Positions 1 through 9,316 of a DNA stretch of 64,000 nucleotides are shown here, piece by piece. Every line of letters begins with the position of its first letter. Position 1 is the stretch's first letter. The stretch is from Hyphomicrobiales bacterium (GTDB lineage: Bacteria > Pseudomonadota > Alphaproteobacteria > Rhizobiales > Rhizobiaceae). The notes under the pieces are model-generated. The model did not search any database and was not told where the DNA came from. It saw only the letters and a program-made list of their open reading frames with translations. The stretch spans positions 1-64,000 of the forward strand of contig UCEU01000009.1 in assembly GCA_900471485.1 (NCBI GenBank). Direction: 5' to 3'. The translations under genes and the position numbers were made by a program.

Positions 1-268
1 GTATGTCTCCGGGCTTTACAACAAGGCCGAGGATGACGTCTCGTTTTGATTTTCTCTTCGCAAACAAATGGTTGGCGGTTTGGCATTCGTTTTGTCATAC
101 CGTCACGCCACCCTCGACGTCATGCTCGGTCTTGTGCCGAGCATCTGCTGGTCTCTCCGCTTGCTCCACATCAGTGGATAGCTTGCGCGACGTGGGCAGC
201 ACACGCGACCTGATCCGCACCCGGCATTCTCGACGACGTGCCAATCGAGAACGCTTTCGGCGGGCGGC
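1..268. repeat. Intergenic stretch with palindromic rhizobial-type repeat fragment
   Basis: No convincing gene lies before the phosphatase stop codon. The stretch holds a perfect 8-base dyad (ATGCTCGG at 122-129, CCGAGCAT at 137-144) of the kind seen in rhizobial intergenic mosaic elements. I infer a decayed repeat element, possibly cut by the window edge. The left-hand gene context is unknown. Confidence 0.35.
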
Positions 269-832
269 TCAGAAACCGATGGTTTCCTCGAAATTGTCCC
301 AGGAGCGGTAGACGGCATAGCGGCTGAAACCGGGGATGGCGAAGTGGCCGAAATAGGGGCTGAGCTGGAATTCAGCGAAGGCTTCGCTGAACTTGCTGAC
401 GGCGCCGACATAGATGGCGGAGGCAAGACCCGTACGATTCGAGCCATGTTCGCAGTGGATCAGCAGCGGCTTCGGGGCATCGGCCATCAGCTTGGCGAGG
501 CGCTGCGCGTCGGGGATGGGCAGGTCCTTCGAGGACGAGATCGGGAAATCGATCAGCGTGATGCCGTTGCGGGCCGCCGCTTCGGCCTCTTCCGTGTACC
601 AGCCGGTGCGTTTTTCATCGCGCAGATTGAGGATGGTCTTGATGCCGTAGGCGTGCGCGTAGGTCTGCACGTCCGCGCCGGTCGGCTGGGCGGAGCGATA
701 GAGTTCGCCGGGGATCACTTCGTGAAAATTGCCGGACAACTGGCCGATGCCGGCATGCGCCAGCACAAGCAGCGCGAAGCCGCCGACAAGGCCCACCGGC
801 CATTTCAGAAATGCCAAACGAGGAAAACGCAT
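269..832 (-). CDS. Membrane-anchored dual-specificity/tyrosine phosphatase family protein
   Basis: A 187-residue protein with an N-terminal hydrophobic segment (about residues 12-32) acting as membrane anchor or uncleaved signal, then a compact phosphatase domain. The P-loop HCEHGSNRTG gives the CX5R signature with nucleophile Cys127 and Arg133. An upstream segment (RSAQPTGADV, near residues 46-55) matches the start of bacterial DSP-like domains. The domain probably faces the periplasm and hydrolyses phosphotyrosine or another phosphate ester; the substrate cannot be told. The start is preceded by a purine-rich AGAGGCG. The gene stands alone, divergent from the thermonuclease-like gene at 1044. 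The family call is firm, the substrate is not. Confidence 0.85.
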   Translation of the reverse strand: MRFPRLAFLKWPVGLVGGFALLVLAHAGIGQLSGNFHEVIPGELYRSAQPTGADVQTYAHAYGIKTILNLRDEKRTGWYTEEAEAAARNGITLIDFPISSSKDLPIPDAQRLAKLMADAPKPLLIHCEHGSNRTGLASAIYVGAVSKFSEAFAEFQLSPYFGHFAIPGFSRYAVYRSWDNFEETIGF

Positions 833-1043
833 ACGCCTCTACCTACTACCCTTGATGCGCCCGAGATGAGGGATAGGGGCGCTCGATACCAGTATCTCAC
901 GGAAAGATGATCGCGTAACGCATAATAGCAGATTGCTGCAAACTTGTGATGGCCTCTCAAAAAGCCGGTTCAAAACGTGACGCGTGCCAACCTTTCGGAA
1001 AGGATTGCGCGGCGATAATTGCGCGTTCACGGGATTAAGAGAT

Positions 1044-1778
1044 ATGGCCAAGACACCGACACGCCGCCGCAAGTCAACGGCACGATCGAAATCGGGCGGA
1101 AGCGGCAGCGCGCTTTCCTGGGTTGTGATCGGTGGATTGGCGCTCGGCGGTATTGCCGTCTACGACAACTGGAAGAGCGTGAAGCCGATGCTTTCGGCAC
1201 GCGCACCGGCTTCCTCGGCAAGCCGTGGCGTTACCGTGGCGAAGAGCGAGCCGGCCAAGGTCGTGAGCCGCGACAGCGCCCGGGACAATATTCGCGATCC
1301 GGCCCCGAGGCAGACGGCCTCGATCTCTTCTTCCTCACGCATGCTGCCTCCGGAGACCGTGCCGCTTCCGGCCAAGGCGCCTATCGTGCAGGCCAAGGCG
1401 GTCATGCCTGCGCTGTCGCCGGCGCAGGGCCAGACCGGCAAGGCGGCCTTCGGCTATTGCGGGCAGGGCGAGCATATCAACTGCGTCGCCGATGGCGGCA
1501 CCTTCTGGTACAAGGGTGAGAAGATCGCGATCGCCGATGTCGTCACGCCCGGCATCGAGACCGCCCGCTGCGATGGCGAGAAGCGGCTGGGTTTCGCCGC
1601 CAAGCTGCGGCTGCTGAATATCCTCAACGCCGGGTCGTTTTCGATGAACGTTGCCGGCCAGTCGAGCAAATCAGGCGTGCCGCATGTGGTATCGCGCGAC
1701 GGCAAGTCGATCGGCGTTCAGATGATCAACGAGGGGCTTGCCCGCAAGCCGGGCGCGCCGGGAGCCTGGTGCGCCTGA
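1044..1778 (+). CDS. Thermonuclease-fold (SNase-like) membrane-anchored protein
   Basis: A 244-residue protein. A basic N-terminus (KTPTRRRKSTARSK) precedes one transmembrane helix (about residues 24-40), a low-complexity Ala/Ser/Pro linker (to about 130) and a C-terminal domain resembling the staphylococcal nuclease fold of rhizobial thermonuclease-family proteins. The canonical catalytic Arg/Glu/Arg pattern is not clearly kept: the equivalent segment reads IADVVTPGIETARC. The four C-terminal cysteines may form disulfides outside the cytoplasm. Nuclease activity is therefore doubtful. I chose the ATG at 1044 because the basic residues then directly precede the helix; an upstream in-frame ATG at 984 would add 20 unlikely residues. 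Confidence 0.7.
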   Translation: MAKTPTRRRKSTARSKSGGSGSALSWVVIGGLALGGIAVYDNWKSVKPMLSARAPASSASRGVTVAKSEPAKVVSRDSARDNIRDPAPRQTASISSSSRMLPPETVPLPAKAPIVQAKAVMPALSPAQGQTGKAAFGYCGQGEHINCVADGGTFWYKGEKIAIADVVTPGIETARCDGEKRLGFAAKLRLLNILNAGSFSMNVAGQSSKSGVPHVVSRDGKSIGVQMINEGLARKPGAPGAWCA

Positions 1779-1807
1779 GCGCGACCAGGCCTGTTCTTCA
1801 ATAGATA

Positions 1808-2287
1808 TTATTTCTGTTTCGGCGCCTTGCCGTTGGTGCGGAAGTTGCCGCTGAAGGCGGTGTCCTTGCTTTCGGCGGTGCATTCGATCGCCACAGGCTT
1901 GCCGCTATAGGGATTGCCCATCGTGCAGGTGCCGGCGACCTTGACCTGGCCGGTCATCTTCTGGCCGGCGCCGGTGACCACGAGGTTGAGGGGAAGGCGG
2001 ACGTTGCCGTTGGAGGCAGGCTTGATCGCGGTGCCGTCGCCCTGGAAGCCGAGCATCTTGCCGCCGGAGGTGAAGATGAACGTCACCTGGCCGTTCATCA
2101 GCGTCACGCTTGCCAATTCTCCCTCGCAGCCCTTCGTCGCGTCGACCTTGCCGACGACCAGCTTGGCGCATTTTCCTGACAGCGTCAGCGCGCCGGGAGC
2201 GCCCGGGAAATTCTGTGATGCCGCGCCGGCTGCGGATGCAGCGGTAGCCGTCAAAAGCGATGCCGCGGCCAAAATTACCAATTTCAT
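1808..2287 (-). CDS. Small secreted protein of unknown function
   Basis: A 159-residue protein with a clear Sec signal peptide (MKLVILAAASLLTATAASA, cleavage near residue 19-20). The mature part is Gly/Lys/Thr-rich with four cysteines (about 40, 54, 121, 136), suggesting two periplasmic disulfides. I recognise no family. The start at 2287 has a good Shine-Dalgarno (GAGGAAG, about 6 bases upstream), so the long in-frame extension toward 2806 is not used. It converges with the thermonuclease-like gene and is divergent from the riboswitch-led cobalamin operon. It could be an inhibitor or envelope stress protein, but nothing in the sequence decides this. Confidence 0.75.
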   Translation of the reverse strand: MKLVILAAASLLTATAASAAGAASQNFPGAPGALTLSGKCAKLVVGKVDATKGCEGELASVTLMNGQVTFIFTSGGKMLGFQGDGTAIKPASNGNVRLPLNLVVTGAGQKMTGQVKVAGTCTMGNPYSGKPVAIECTAESKDTAFSGNFRTNGKAPKQK

Positions 2288-2484
2288 ATGTCTTCCTCGC
2301 AATGCACTCGATGTCGGCGCCGCTCGCGCCTTTATATCGAGCGGCTTGCCATTCTTCTGTGTTCGAAATTGGTCAGATCGACCGGAAGTCAAACGCTTTT
2401 TCGGGCCGTGGGGGTGCAGGCTGGCGCGCTTGTGACTTGACGGGCACAGGCGCCATTGCGTAACTGCCGATGACGGTTCCCCGA

Positions 2485-2690
2485 CGAAGACTCGGAGGGG
2501 ATTAATAGGGAACACGGTGCGTACGACCCAAGAGGGAACAAGACCGTGGCTGCCCCCGCAACTGTAAGCGGATTGCCGATCATCCTCGTGGCCTCCTTTT
2601 GGAAGCCATGCCACTGCGAACGTTGTTTCGCGGGAAGGCAGATGAGACGCCGATATTCGCGAGCCAGGAGACCTGCCGTCGAAGAGAGAT
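2485..2690 (+). promoter_or_regulatory. Cobalamin (AdoCbl) riboswitch
   Basis: The conserved blocks of the cobalamin riboswitch occur in order: AGGGAACACGGTG near 2508-2520, the B12 box core TGCCCCCGCAACTGTAAGC at 2551-2569, GGAAGCCATGCCACTG near 2601-2616, and the GCCAGGAGACCTGCC terminal block at 2663-2677. The element precedes an importer of the B12/siderophore type. A hairpin CCCGGGCGGGGATGCCCGG follows just after and may be part of the expression platform. Known switches of this class repress uptake or synthesis genes when adenosylcobalamin is abundant; in alphaproteobacteria they often act on translation. Confidence 0.95.
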
Positions 2691-2729
2691 CCCATCACCC
2701 GGGCGGGGATGCCCGGAACAGGAGCGAAG

Positions 2730-2816
2730 ATGACGATATTCGACAACGGCGCGAAACCCCTTGCCATCGGCATTGCCTGCCTTGGCTGCGGCCCTGATCG
2801 GGCCATTCACCTCTAG
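2730..2816 (+). CDS. 28-codon small ORF between riboswitch and btuF-like gene
   Basis: An ATG at 2730 has an excellent Shine-Dalgarno (AGGAG, 7-base spacing) and opens a 28-residue frame ending in TAG at 2814-2816. The peptide contains IACLGCGPDRAIHL, with a CxxC pair. Its SD lies just downstream of the riboswitch, where the expression platform should act, so it may be the directly controlled cistron, coupled to the importer 133 bases on. It could instead be a leader peptide or a decayed cobalamin-related gene. I know of no named family, and homology was not tested. Confidence 0.45.
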   Translation: MTIFDNGAKPLAIGIACLGCGPDRAIHL

Positions 2817-2948
2817 ACACGGTCACGCAGGTCATCCGTCACGCGGGCAGAAGTCCCGTGCCGGTTCGGCTGCGCCCGTCCTATTTGCATCGTGTCGCCG
2901 CGTTTAGCCGCGGGCGCGAGCGTCCTTTCCATTTTCAAGGGTTCATTC

Positions 2949-3965
2949 ATGCGCCAGTCTCTTCAGGCATTCAGCCTCATTGCTTTCACCGCCGGTCTTT
3001 CCGCGCCAGCCATGGCGGCAACGCAGTATCCGCTGACGATTTCCAATTGCGGGCAGACGGTCACCTTCGACAAGGCGCCGGCGAAAGTCGTTTCGATCGG
3101 ACAGGGGATGACGGAGATCCTCTTCTCGCTCGGTCTCAAGGACAAGATCGCCGGCACGGCCGTCTGGGTCGGTCCGGTGCTGCCGCAGTTCGCCGCCGAT
3201 AACGAAAAGATCAAGCGGCTTGCCGACAACGATCCGAGCTTCGAGGCGGTCGTCGGGCAAGAGCCCGATCTGGTGGCCGCCGAGTTCGAATGGCACGTCG
3301 GCGTGCAAGGGTCGGTCGGCAAGCGGGAGCAGTTCTCCGAACTCGGCATCAACAGTTACATCGCGCCGGCGGATTGCGTAGCGAAGATCAACGCCGATGG
3401 TGGTGACGGCGTGCGCAAGGAGTTGTTCACGATGGAGCTGATCTACCAGGAAATCCGCGAGCTCTCCGCGATCTTCGACATCACCGAACGCGGCAACGCG
3501 CTGATCTCGGAGCTCAAGGCGCGCGAGGCGAAGGCGACGGCGTCGATCGCCGGTGCTGCAGCCAAGAACCTGCCCGTCGTCTTCTGGTTCTCCAGCAAGG
3601 AAGTGAACGGCGATGCCTTCATCGCCGGCAAGAACAGCGCGCCGGCCTATATCCTGAAATCGATCGGCGCGCGCAACGTCGTGACCACCGAAGAGGAGTG
3701 GCCGCTGGTCGGCTGGGAAACGATCGCCGAGTCCAATCCCTCGGTGATCGTCATCGCCACCATGGACCGTCGCCGCTACGCGGCCGACGATCCGGCCGTG
3801 AAGATCGACTTTCTTGAGAGGGATCCGGTGACGAGCCAGCTGGATGCCGTGAAGAACAGGCGCTTTGTGATGATGGACGCGCAGTCGATGAACCCGACGA
3901 TCCGGACCATCGACGGCATCGAGGAACTCGCTAGCGGCATCAAGGCGTTCGGGCTGACGCAGTGA
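2949..3965 (+). CDS. btuF: Cobalamin-type ABC transporter, periplasmic substrate-binding protein
   Basis: A 338-residue protein with a signal peptide cleaved near AMA-AT (residue 23-24), followed by a two-lobed iron/B12-type binding protein (PBP superfamily class III). Typical landmarks are the N-lobe stretch AKVVSIGQGMTEILFSLGL, a long connecting helix around residues 165-210, and the C-lobe block GARNVV with EEWPLVGWE. It would capture cobalamin or a corrinoid and deliver it to the adjacent permease. The substrate call rests on the cobalamin riboswitch upstream, since the family also binds ferric siderophores and haem. The ATG at 2949 is chosen because the signal peptide starts there. Its stop overlaps the permease start. 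Confidence 0.85.
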   Translation: MRQSLQAFSLIAFTAGLSAPAMAATQYPLTISNCGQTVTFDKAPAKVVSIGQGMTEILFSLGLKDKIAGTAVWVGPVLPQFAADNEKIKRLADNDPSFEAVVGQEPDLVAAEFEWHVGVQGSVGKREQFSELGINSYIAPADCVAKINADGGDGVRKELFTMELIYQEIRELSAIFDITERGNALISELKAREAKATASIAGAAAKNLPVVFWFSSKEVNGDAFIAGKNSAPAYILKSIGARNVVTTEEEWPLVGWETIAESNPSVIVIATMDRRRYAADDPAVKIDFLERDPVTSQLDAVKNRRFVMMDAQSMNPTIRTIDGIEELASGIKAFGLTQ

Positions 3966-4998
3966 GTGGAGTGACCGTCCTTCGCGAGAGGTGGTGGGCG
4001 CTCGGTGCGCTCATCGCCCTCTCGCTTGTCCTCCTGGCCTTCATGGTCAGCCTTGCCGTCTCGATCGGCGAGATTTCGATTCCGCTATCGACCACGGCGA
4101 AGGCGGTTGCCAACCGCTTGTTCGGCGCGTCGTTCGAGCTCAGCCGTATTCACCAGGGGATCATCTGGGACTACCGGCTGAGCCGGGCGCTCGTGGCGGC
4201 AAGCGTGGGGGCGGCGCTGGCGCTCTGCGGCGTGATCCTGCAGGCGCTGCTGCGCAATCCGCTGGCCGAGCCCTATGTGCTCGGCATTTCCGCGGGCGCC
4301 TCGACGGGCGCGGTGGCGGTGATGATCCTGGGGCTCGGCTACGGCGTGCTGACGCTGTCGTCGGGCGCCTTCATCGGCGCCATTGTCGCGTTCCTGTTCG
4401 TGGCGGTGCTGGCGGCGGGTACGGGCGGCCAGAGTGACCGTATTGTGCTTGCCGGCGTCGCGGGCTCGCAGCTCTTCAATGCGCTGACGTCCTATATCGT
4501 GACGACGTCAGCCAATGCCGAGCAGGCGCGCGGCGTGATGTTCTGGCTGCTTGGAAGCCTCGGCGGCGTGCGCTGGCCCGACGTCTATCTCGCCGCACCG
4601 ATCGCGCTTGCGGGGTTCATCGTTTGCATGCTGCACGCCCGGGCGCTGGATGCATTCGCGTTCGGGTCGGATGCGGCGGAGACGCTCGGGATTTCGGTGC
4701 GTCGCGTGCGCGTCGTGCTGCTCGTGCTGACGGCGCTGATGACGGCGGCGGTGGTGAGCATCGTCGGTTCGATCGGTTTCGTCGGGCTGGTGATTCCGCA
4801 TGCGGCGCGCTTCATCGTCGGCCCCTCGCATCAGCGGCTGCTTCCCGCCGCGACGCTGATGGGGGCGATCTTCATGGTGGCGGCCGATATCGTCTCGCGC
4901 ATCATCATACCGCAGCAGATCCTGCCGATCGGGGTCGTGACCGCGCTGTTCGGCGCGCCGGCCTTCGCGGTCATTCTTTACAGAGCAAGGACGGCTGC

Positions 4999-5002
<4 letters not shown>
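3962..5002 (+). CDS. btuC: FecCD-family ABC transporter permease, cobalamin importer
   Basis: A 346-residue hydrophobic protein with about ten transmembrane helices and the FecCD/BtuC hallmarks: RLSRALVAASVGAALALCG, LRNPLAEPYVLGISAGAS and the coupling region VGLVIPHAARFIVGPSHQR near the C-terminus. It starts with GTG inside the stop of the binding-protein gene (GTGA overlap) and ends in an ATGA overlap with the ATPase, so the three genes form one translationally coupled unit. It should form the membrane channel as a dimer. Substrate assignment follows the riboswitch. Confidence 0.88.
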
Positions 5003-5763
<761 letters not shown>

Positions 5764-6409
5764 CCGCGATGCTTGCGGCCGCTGCTCAGGGCTCGCCGGG
5801 CGTGCGGCGGCGGTCGGAGACTGCGGTGCGCGGTCACTCCTGAAGCGGTAGTGTTTCTTCTCCGAACTTACCCCATTGAGGGTGCAGACAGAGAAGTAAA
5901 AGGATGCAGCAGTGCATTTGATACCCTCGCGACTGCTGATCGGGGTGTCGGGTGGCGCGGTTTACAGTGAAAGATCACTTAAAAACATTAGTTACTACTG
6001 ATGTAGTACGTCCTAACTTAAAAGATATGTGGAATGTATGGGGTGAGTGTAGTAACAATATCCACATACAAAGAATTGGCAGGGAATTCGAGTGCCTGAA
6101 TTGGCCGTTCACTGTCAATCTCCCCGAGGCAACTACGTCCTGTAGAGTATAGTTTGCGTCCAGGACGAAGTTTCTCCGAGGGGTGCGGCCTTTCAGCTTG
6201 AAGTACATTCGTCCGCAGTTGACCTGGCGTTGCCTCGTCTGGCTGGGAAGGCGTGTGCTTGTCGAAATAACGAATTGCATGGAATGACGAACGGGATGCA
6301 GACGCTGCGGGCTGGATGCGCTCGCGTGCCGTCGCGGCAGACTAGAATGTTAACGGGGAGGGCAGCCGCCGGTGCGGACGGCTGTGATGCCAGGTAGGGA
6401 GTAAGTCCG
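5764..6409. other. 646-base AT-rich spacer with dyad symmetry upstream of luxR-type gene
   Basis: No convincing gene. About 5965-6150 is visibly AT-richer than its surroundings, suggesting foreign origin or a regulatory island. It contains the dyad TACTAC-TGAT-GTAGTA (5993-6008), and GTTACTAC at 5991 is exactly complemented by GTAGTAAC at 6049-6056. A GTG-started 66-codon frame (5952-6152) crosses it, but its codon use and composition do not support a gene. These repeats may bind the regulator encoded at 6410. Confidence 0.4.
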
Positions 6410-7537
6410 ATGATCAACATCTTCGGTGACGATGCGTATTTGTCGCTTGTACAGTCTATCTATGAAACGGTGGTCGATCCCCGCGAATGGGAGAAGGTAA
6501 TTGCCGAAATCGTGAATATCACCCATGCCTCGGCCGGCGCCGTCGTCGGCTTCAAGGGAAAGGACGACCGGCGCGTCAGCGGCCTTGCCAAGGGCATTTC
6601 GAAGACATTGCTCTGCAGCCCTCAGGTCGTCAGCGCGCTCTATGCCTGCACCATGTCGGTGGGGCAGGGCGCGGTGGTCAATATCGACTTCAAGACCAGG
6701 CTCAGCCCCGAATGGGGGCCTTCGCTGCACGAGTGTTTCGGCAATGAGGGAACGCTGCTGGTTCTGGTGGTGATGAAGGAGGCGGGACGGCAGATCTCGC
6801 TGCTGGTTCACTTCAACCATACCCACCGCAACGAAATCGAGTATGCGACGCAGGCGCTGATGAAGCTTCTGCCGCATTGCCAGACGGCAATCGCGATCCA
6901 GAAGGCCAATCTGCAAGAGCGGGAGCGCTCCTCGCAGATGGAAAGCGCCTTCTTCAGCTCGCCGGCGCCTTCTGCGATCATCACTGCCGATTATCAGGTG
7001 CGCTGCGCCAACCAGAGCTTCGAGAAATTCGCCGAAGCGTCCCACCAGTTGCTTGAGTATCGCGACTCGGCGCTCGATTTCATCGATCCTATGCTGGAGG
7101 ACGCGATCTCCCAGCTTCTGGGCCTGGCCACCTCGCACAGCCGCATGCGGCACATTGCCTGCGCGGAAGACCGCACGAAGAGCGTGAGATGGCTGGTGAG
7201 CGTCGATGCGCTGTCCGGGCGGGGCGCGTTCGGAACGCAGTTCAAGAGCGTGTTTGCGAGCAATGAAGGGGTGTTCATGCTGACCATCCGCGAGCTCGGC
7301 AAGAACACGCTGCTCCGGCCGGAGATGATCAAGTCGATCTTCGGGCTGACTGCGACGGAGGCCAATCTGGCCCACAGCCTCTTGAACGGCGATACGGCTT
7401 CGGAAATCGCGCGCCAGCGCGGCGTATCGAAGAACACCATCCATAACCAGCTGGCTTCGGCGATGGCGCGAGTGGGGGTCAACCGGCAGACGCAATTCAT
7501 GCACTGCCTCGCCGGGCTTGCGAACTTCACACACTGA
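6410..7537 (+). CDS. LuxR-type HTH transcriptional regulator
   Basis: A 375-residue protein. The C-terminus (about 312-368) is a LuxR/GerE helix-turn-helix: LTATEANLAHSLLNGDTASEIA, then RQRGVSKNTIHNQLASAMARVGV. The region at about 185-300 reads like a PAS domain (PAPSAIITADYQVRCANQSF), and residues 1-175 form an uncharacterised N-terminal sensor-like part. It is not an autoinducer-binding LuxR, whose N-terminal pattern is absent. ATG 6410 has GGGAG about 8 bases upstream. It converges on the outer-membrane/curli block and is a candidate regulator of it, by proximity only. Confidence 0.82.
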   Translation: MINIFGDDAYLSLVQSIYETVVDPREWEKVIAEIVNITHASAGAVVGFKGKDDRRVSGLAKGISKTLLCSPQVVSALYACTMSVGQGAVVNIDFKTRLSPEWGPSLHECFGNEGTLLVLVVMKEAGRQISLLVHFNHTHRNEIEYATQALMKLLPHCQTAIAIQKANLQERERSSQMESAFFSSPAPSAIITADYQVRCANQSFEKFAEASHQLLEYRDSALDFIDPMLEDAISQLLGLATSHSRMRHIACAEDRTKSVRWLVSVDALSGRGAFGTQFKSVFASNEGVFMLTIRELGKNTLLRPEMIKSIFGLTATEANLAHSLLNGDTASEIARQRGVSKNTIHNQLASAMARVGVNRQTQFMHCLAGLANFTH

Positions 7538-7544
7538 GAAGGAA

Positions 7545-7565
7545 GCCGGCGCCACCAACGCCGGC
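7545..7565. terminator. Hairpin between convergent genes
   Basis: A perfect 7-bp stem GCCGGCG / CGCCGGC with a 7-base loop lies in the 37-base gap between the convergent luxR-type and barrel genes. There is no U-tract on either side, so termination is only likely from position. Confidence 0.4.
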
Positions 7566-7574
7566 AACTCATCA

Positions 7575-8867
7575 TCAGAAGCGCCAGGTAATGTTGGCCT
7601 TGGCGGAGAAGTTGATCGCGTGGCTCGTGTCGACCGTCGGCGTCGTGCCGCCGCCGCCATCGGCCACGTACTTGATCGTCGGCACCTTGCTGGTGAAATC
7701 GATCCCCGTGGTGAAGCCAACGGCGACGTTCTCGCTCGCGTCGTAGCGGATTCCGGCGTTCAGGCCAGCAAGGACGGCCACGTCGTTGCGCGTCTCCGAG
7801 ATGGCGTCGAAGCCGGAAACGGATACGCCCGGGATGATCGCCGAATACTGGCTGCGATAACGCGAATGCAGATGCGCGGCGCCGAGCGTGGCGTCCAGCG
7901 TCAGCGCGAGATCCGGCTGGATCTGCTTGCTGACCGACAGCCCGGCAATGGCGCCGATATAGCGGGCGTCCAGCTGGTCATTCTGCGCGACGCCGACGTC
8001 GGGTACATCGACACCGGGAATGCTGGCTCCGATATCGAGCGTCTGGGTGAAGTCGACATCGCGGTCGATCGAGCGGTAGGTCGGGCCGATCTTCGGCGTG
8101 ACCGTCCAGCCATCTGAAAGCGTGATCGGGGCGCCGAGAAGAAGCGTTTGGTCGAATGCGGTGACGTCTTCGGAGCGGGATGAGACGAGGGCGCTGCCGC
8201 TGAGGTCGCCGATTGCAGCTAGAAAGAAACCGGTGTTATCGCCAAAGGCGCCGACGGACGTGGCACTTCCTGTCGCGCCATTCGTGGTAAGAGCGGTGAA
8301 GACGCCCCCGGTTGTGGAGCTGCTGGAAGCGAACTGGGTTATTTGTCCGCCAGCGGTGGAATCCGCACTCGTGGAGATGCCAGCGGTTCCTCCGGCACTA
8401 TCGGTTAAAGTGACCGTCGCATCGGCATAGGCCGGCAACACGTTCAAAGAAACATTGCCGCCTGAGGTGTTGCCTAGCTCGAGTGTAAAGGGACTTCCCC
8501 CCGCCAAACTCGTCCGGCTGGTCGAATCCGTCGAAAGCCCGGCAATGCCGCCGCTCCATTCCAGAACCAGCGGCTGTTCGCCGATCTCGCCGAGCGGGAG
8601 GTTGAGTGTGTAGCCGATGCCAAGACCGATATCGGTCACGCGGCTGCCGGCGCTGCCGGTGAAGACGTCAGTGTCCCTGGCGTCCCAGCTTGGCAGATTG
8701 AGCCAATTCACGCCGGTCTCTAGCTCGAAGGATGGCGACAAGGCGTCGCCACTGGCCGATTTAGCCGAATTGTCCTGCGCCAAGGCGCTGGAACCGGTGA
8801 ATGCCGTCAACACGGAGGCGGCAACGATTGCCAGCCTGCCCGAACGAATGGATACAGAACTCCCCAT
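7575..8867 (-). CDS. Predicted outer-membrane beta-barrel protein
   Basis: A 430-residue protein with a signal peptide (hydrophobic core LAIVAASVLTAFTGSSALA, cleaved near residue 31). The mature part is Gly/Ser/Thr/Asp-rich with alternating hydrophobic strands, a low-complexity insert (about 115-215, many SSTT and GGT runs) and a C-terminal Phe after ITWR, the usual barrel-assembly signal. No named family is recognised. It lies downstream of the curli genes on the same strand, 131 bases past csgH, with its own AT-rich palindrome in between. It may be a pore, adhesin or porin-like protein; a role in curli export is speculation. Confidence 0.7.
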   Translation of the reverse strand: MGSSVSIRSGRLAIVAASVLTAFTGSSALAQDNSAKSASGDALSPSFELETGVNWLNLPSWDARDTDVFTGSAGSRVTDIGLGIGYTLNLPLGEIGEQPLVLEWSGGIAGLSTDSTSRTSLAGGSPFTLELGNTSGGNVSLNVLPAYADATVTLTDSAGGTAGISTSADSTAGGQITQFASSSSTTGGVFTALTTNGATGSATSVGAFGDNTGFFLAAIGDLSGSALVSSRSEDVTAFDQTLLLGAPITLSDGWTVTPKIGPTYRSIDRDVDFTQTLDIGASIPGVDVPDVGVAQNDQLDARYIGAIAGLSVSKQIQPDLALTLDATLGAAHLHSRYRSQYSAIIPGVSVSGFDAISETRNDVAVLAGLNAGIRYDASENVAVGFTTGIDFTSKVPTIKYVADGGGGTTPTVDTSHAINFSAKANITWRF

Positions 8868-8927
8868 TCTTCTCCGCTACCCCCACTGTCGGCCAACCCC
8901 TCGGCCGAATCCTGAGTGAAACGGTAC

Positions 8928-8945
8928 ATTATATTAGAATATAAT
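8928..8945. promoter_or_regulatory. 18-bp AT-rich palindrome upstream of barrel gene
   Basis: ATTATATT-AG-AATATAAT is a perfect 8-bp dyad around a 2-base centre, 61 bases upstream of the barrel start codon in otherwise GC-rich DNA. On the minus strand it could overlap a -10 element. This is the form of a dimeric repressor or activator site; which protein binds is unknown. Confidence 0.5.
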
Positions 8946-8998
8946 CAATCGCCTGTCGGTTGACGCTACTGTGACAGGTCAGAAGCGATGCAGAAATG

Positions 8999-9301
8999 TC
9001 ACGGGACCGATATGCGGCAAAGCGTTTCGCCGGTCGGGCCGTAAACCGTCAGGCGCGCGCTCCAGCCGTTGTCGGAGGCAGAGACGACGACCTGAGACAG
9101 GGACAGACGCCCGGCTTCGGTCTTTTCGAAATCACCGCCCTGCATGTTGCTGGAGGTGTTGCCGCCCGAGTTGGAGACGATCTCGAACTGGTAGCTTCCC
9201 TGGCCGCGGCCATCGCCGCTGATCATGGGGACGAGGGTGAGCATTCCGCCCTTGTCGTGATGCTCGATAATGCATTCCACCGGGGGTGCCATCGCCATCA
9301 T
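8999..9301 (-). CDS. csgH: CsgH-like curli assembly/chaperone protein
   Basis: A 100-residue protein resembling the alphaproteobacterial CsgH domain: about 90 residues of beta-sandwich with GQGSYQFEIVSNSGGNTSSN and a polar C-terminal strand ending in ETLCRISVP. CsgH is known to keep curlin subunits from forming amyloid in the periplasm. No signal peptide is visible from this start (MMAMAPPVECII), which is odd for a periplasmic chaperone. The SD GGAAGGAG supports the start at 9301, and no in-frame upstream start with a signal sequence is available before the terminator. It follows the curlin gene on the same strand. Confidence 0.7.
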   Translation of the reverse strand: MMAMAPPVECIIEHHDKGGMLTLVPMISGDGRGQGSYQFEIVSNSGGNTSSNMQGGDFEKTEAGRLSLSQVVVSASDNGWSARLTVYGPTGETLCRISVP

Positions 9302-9316
9302 GACGAAGCTCCTTCC

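Noticed and set aside
5952-6152. 66-codon GTG frame in the AT-rich spacer
   Set aside because: No SD, atypical composition and no recognisable domain; kept only as a note in the spacer entry.
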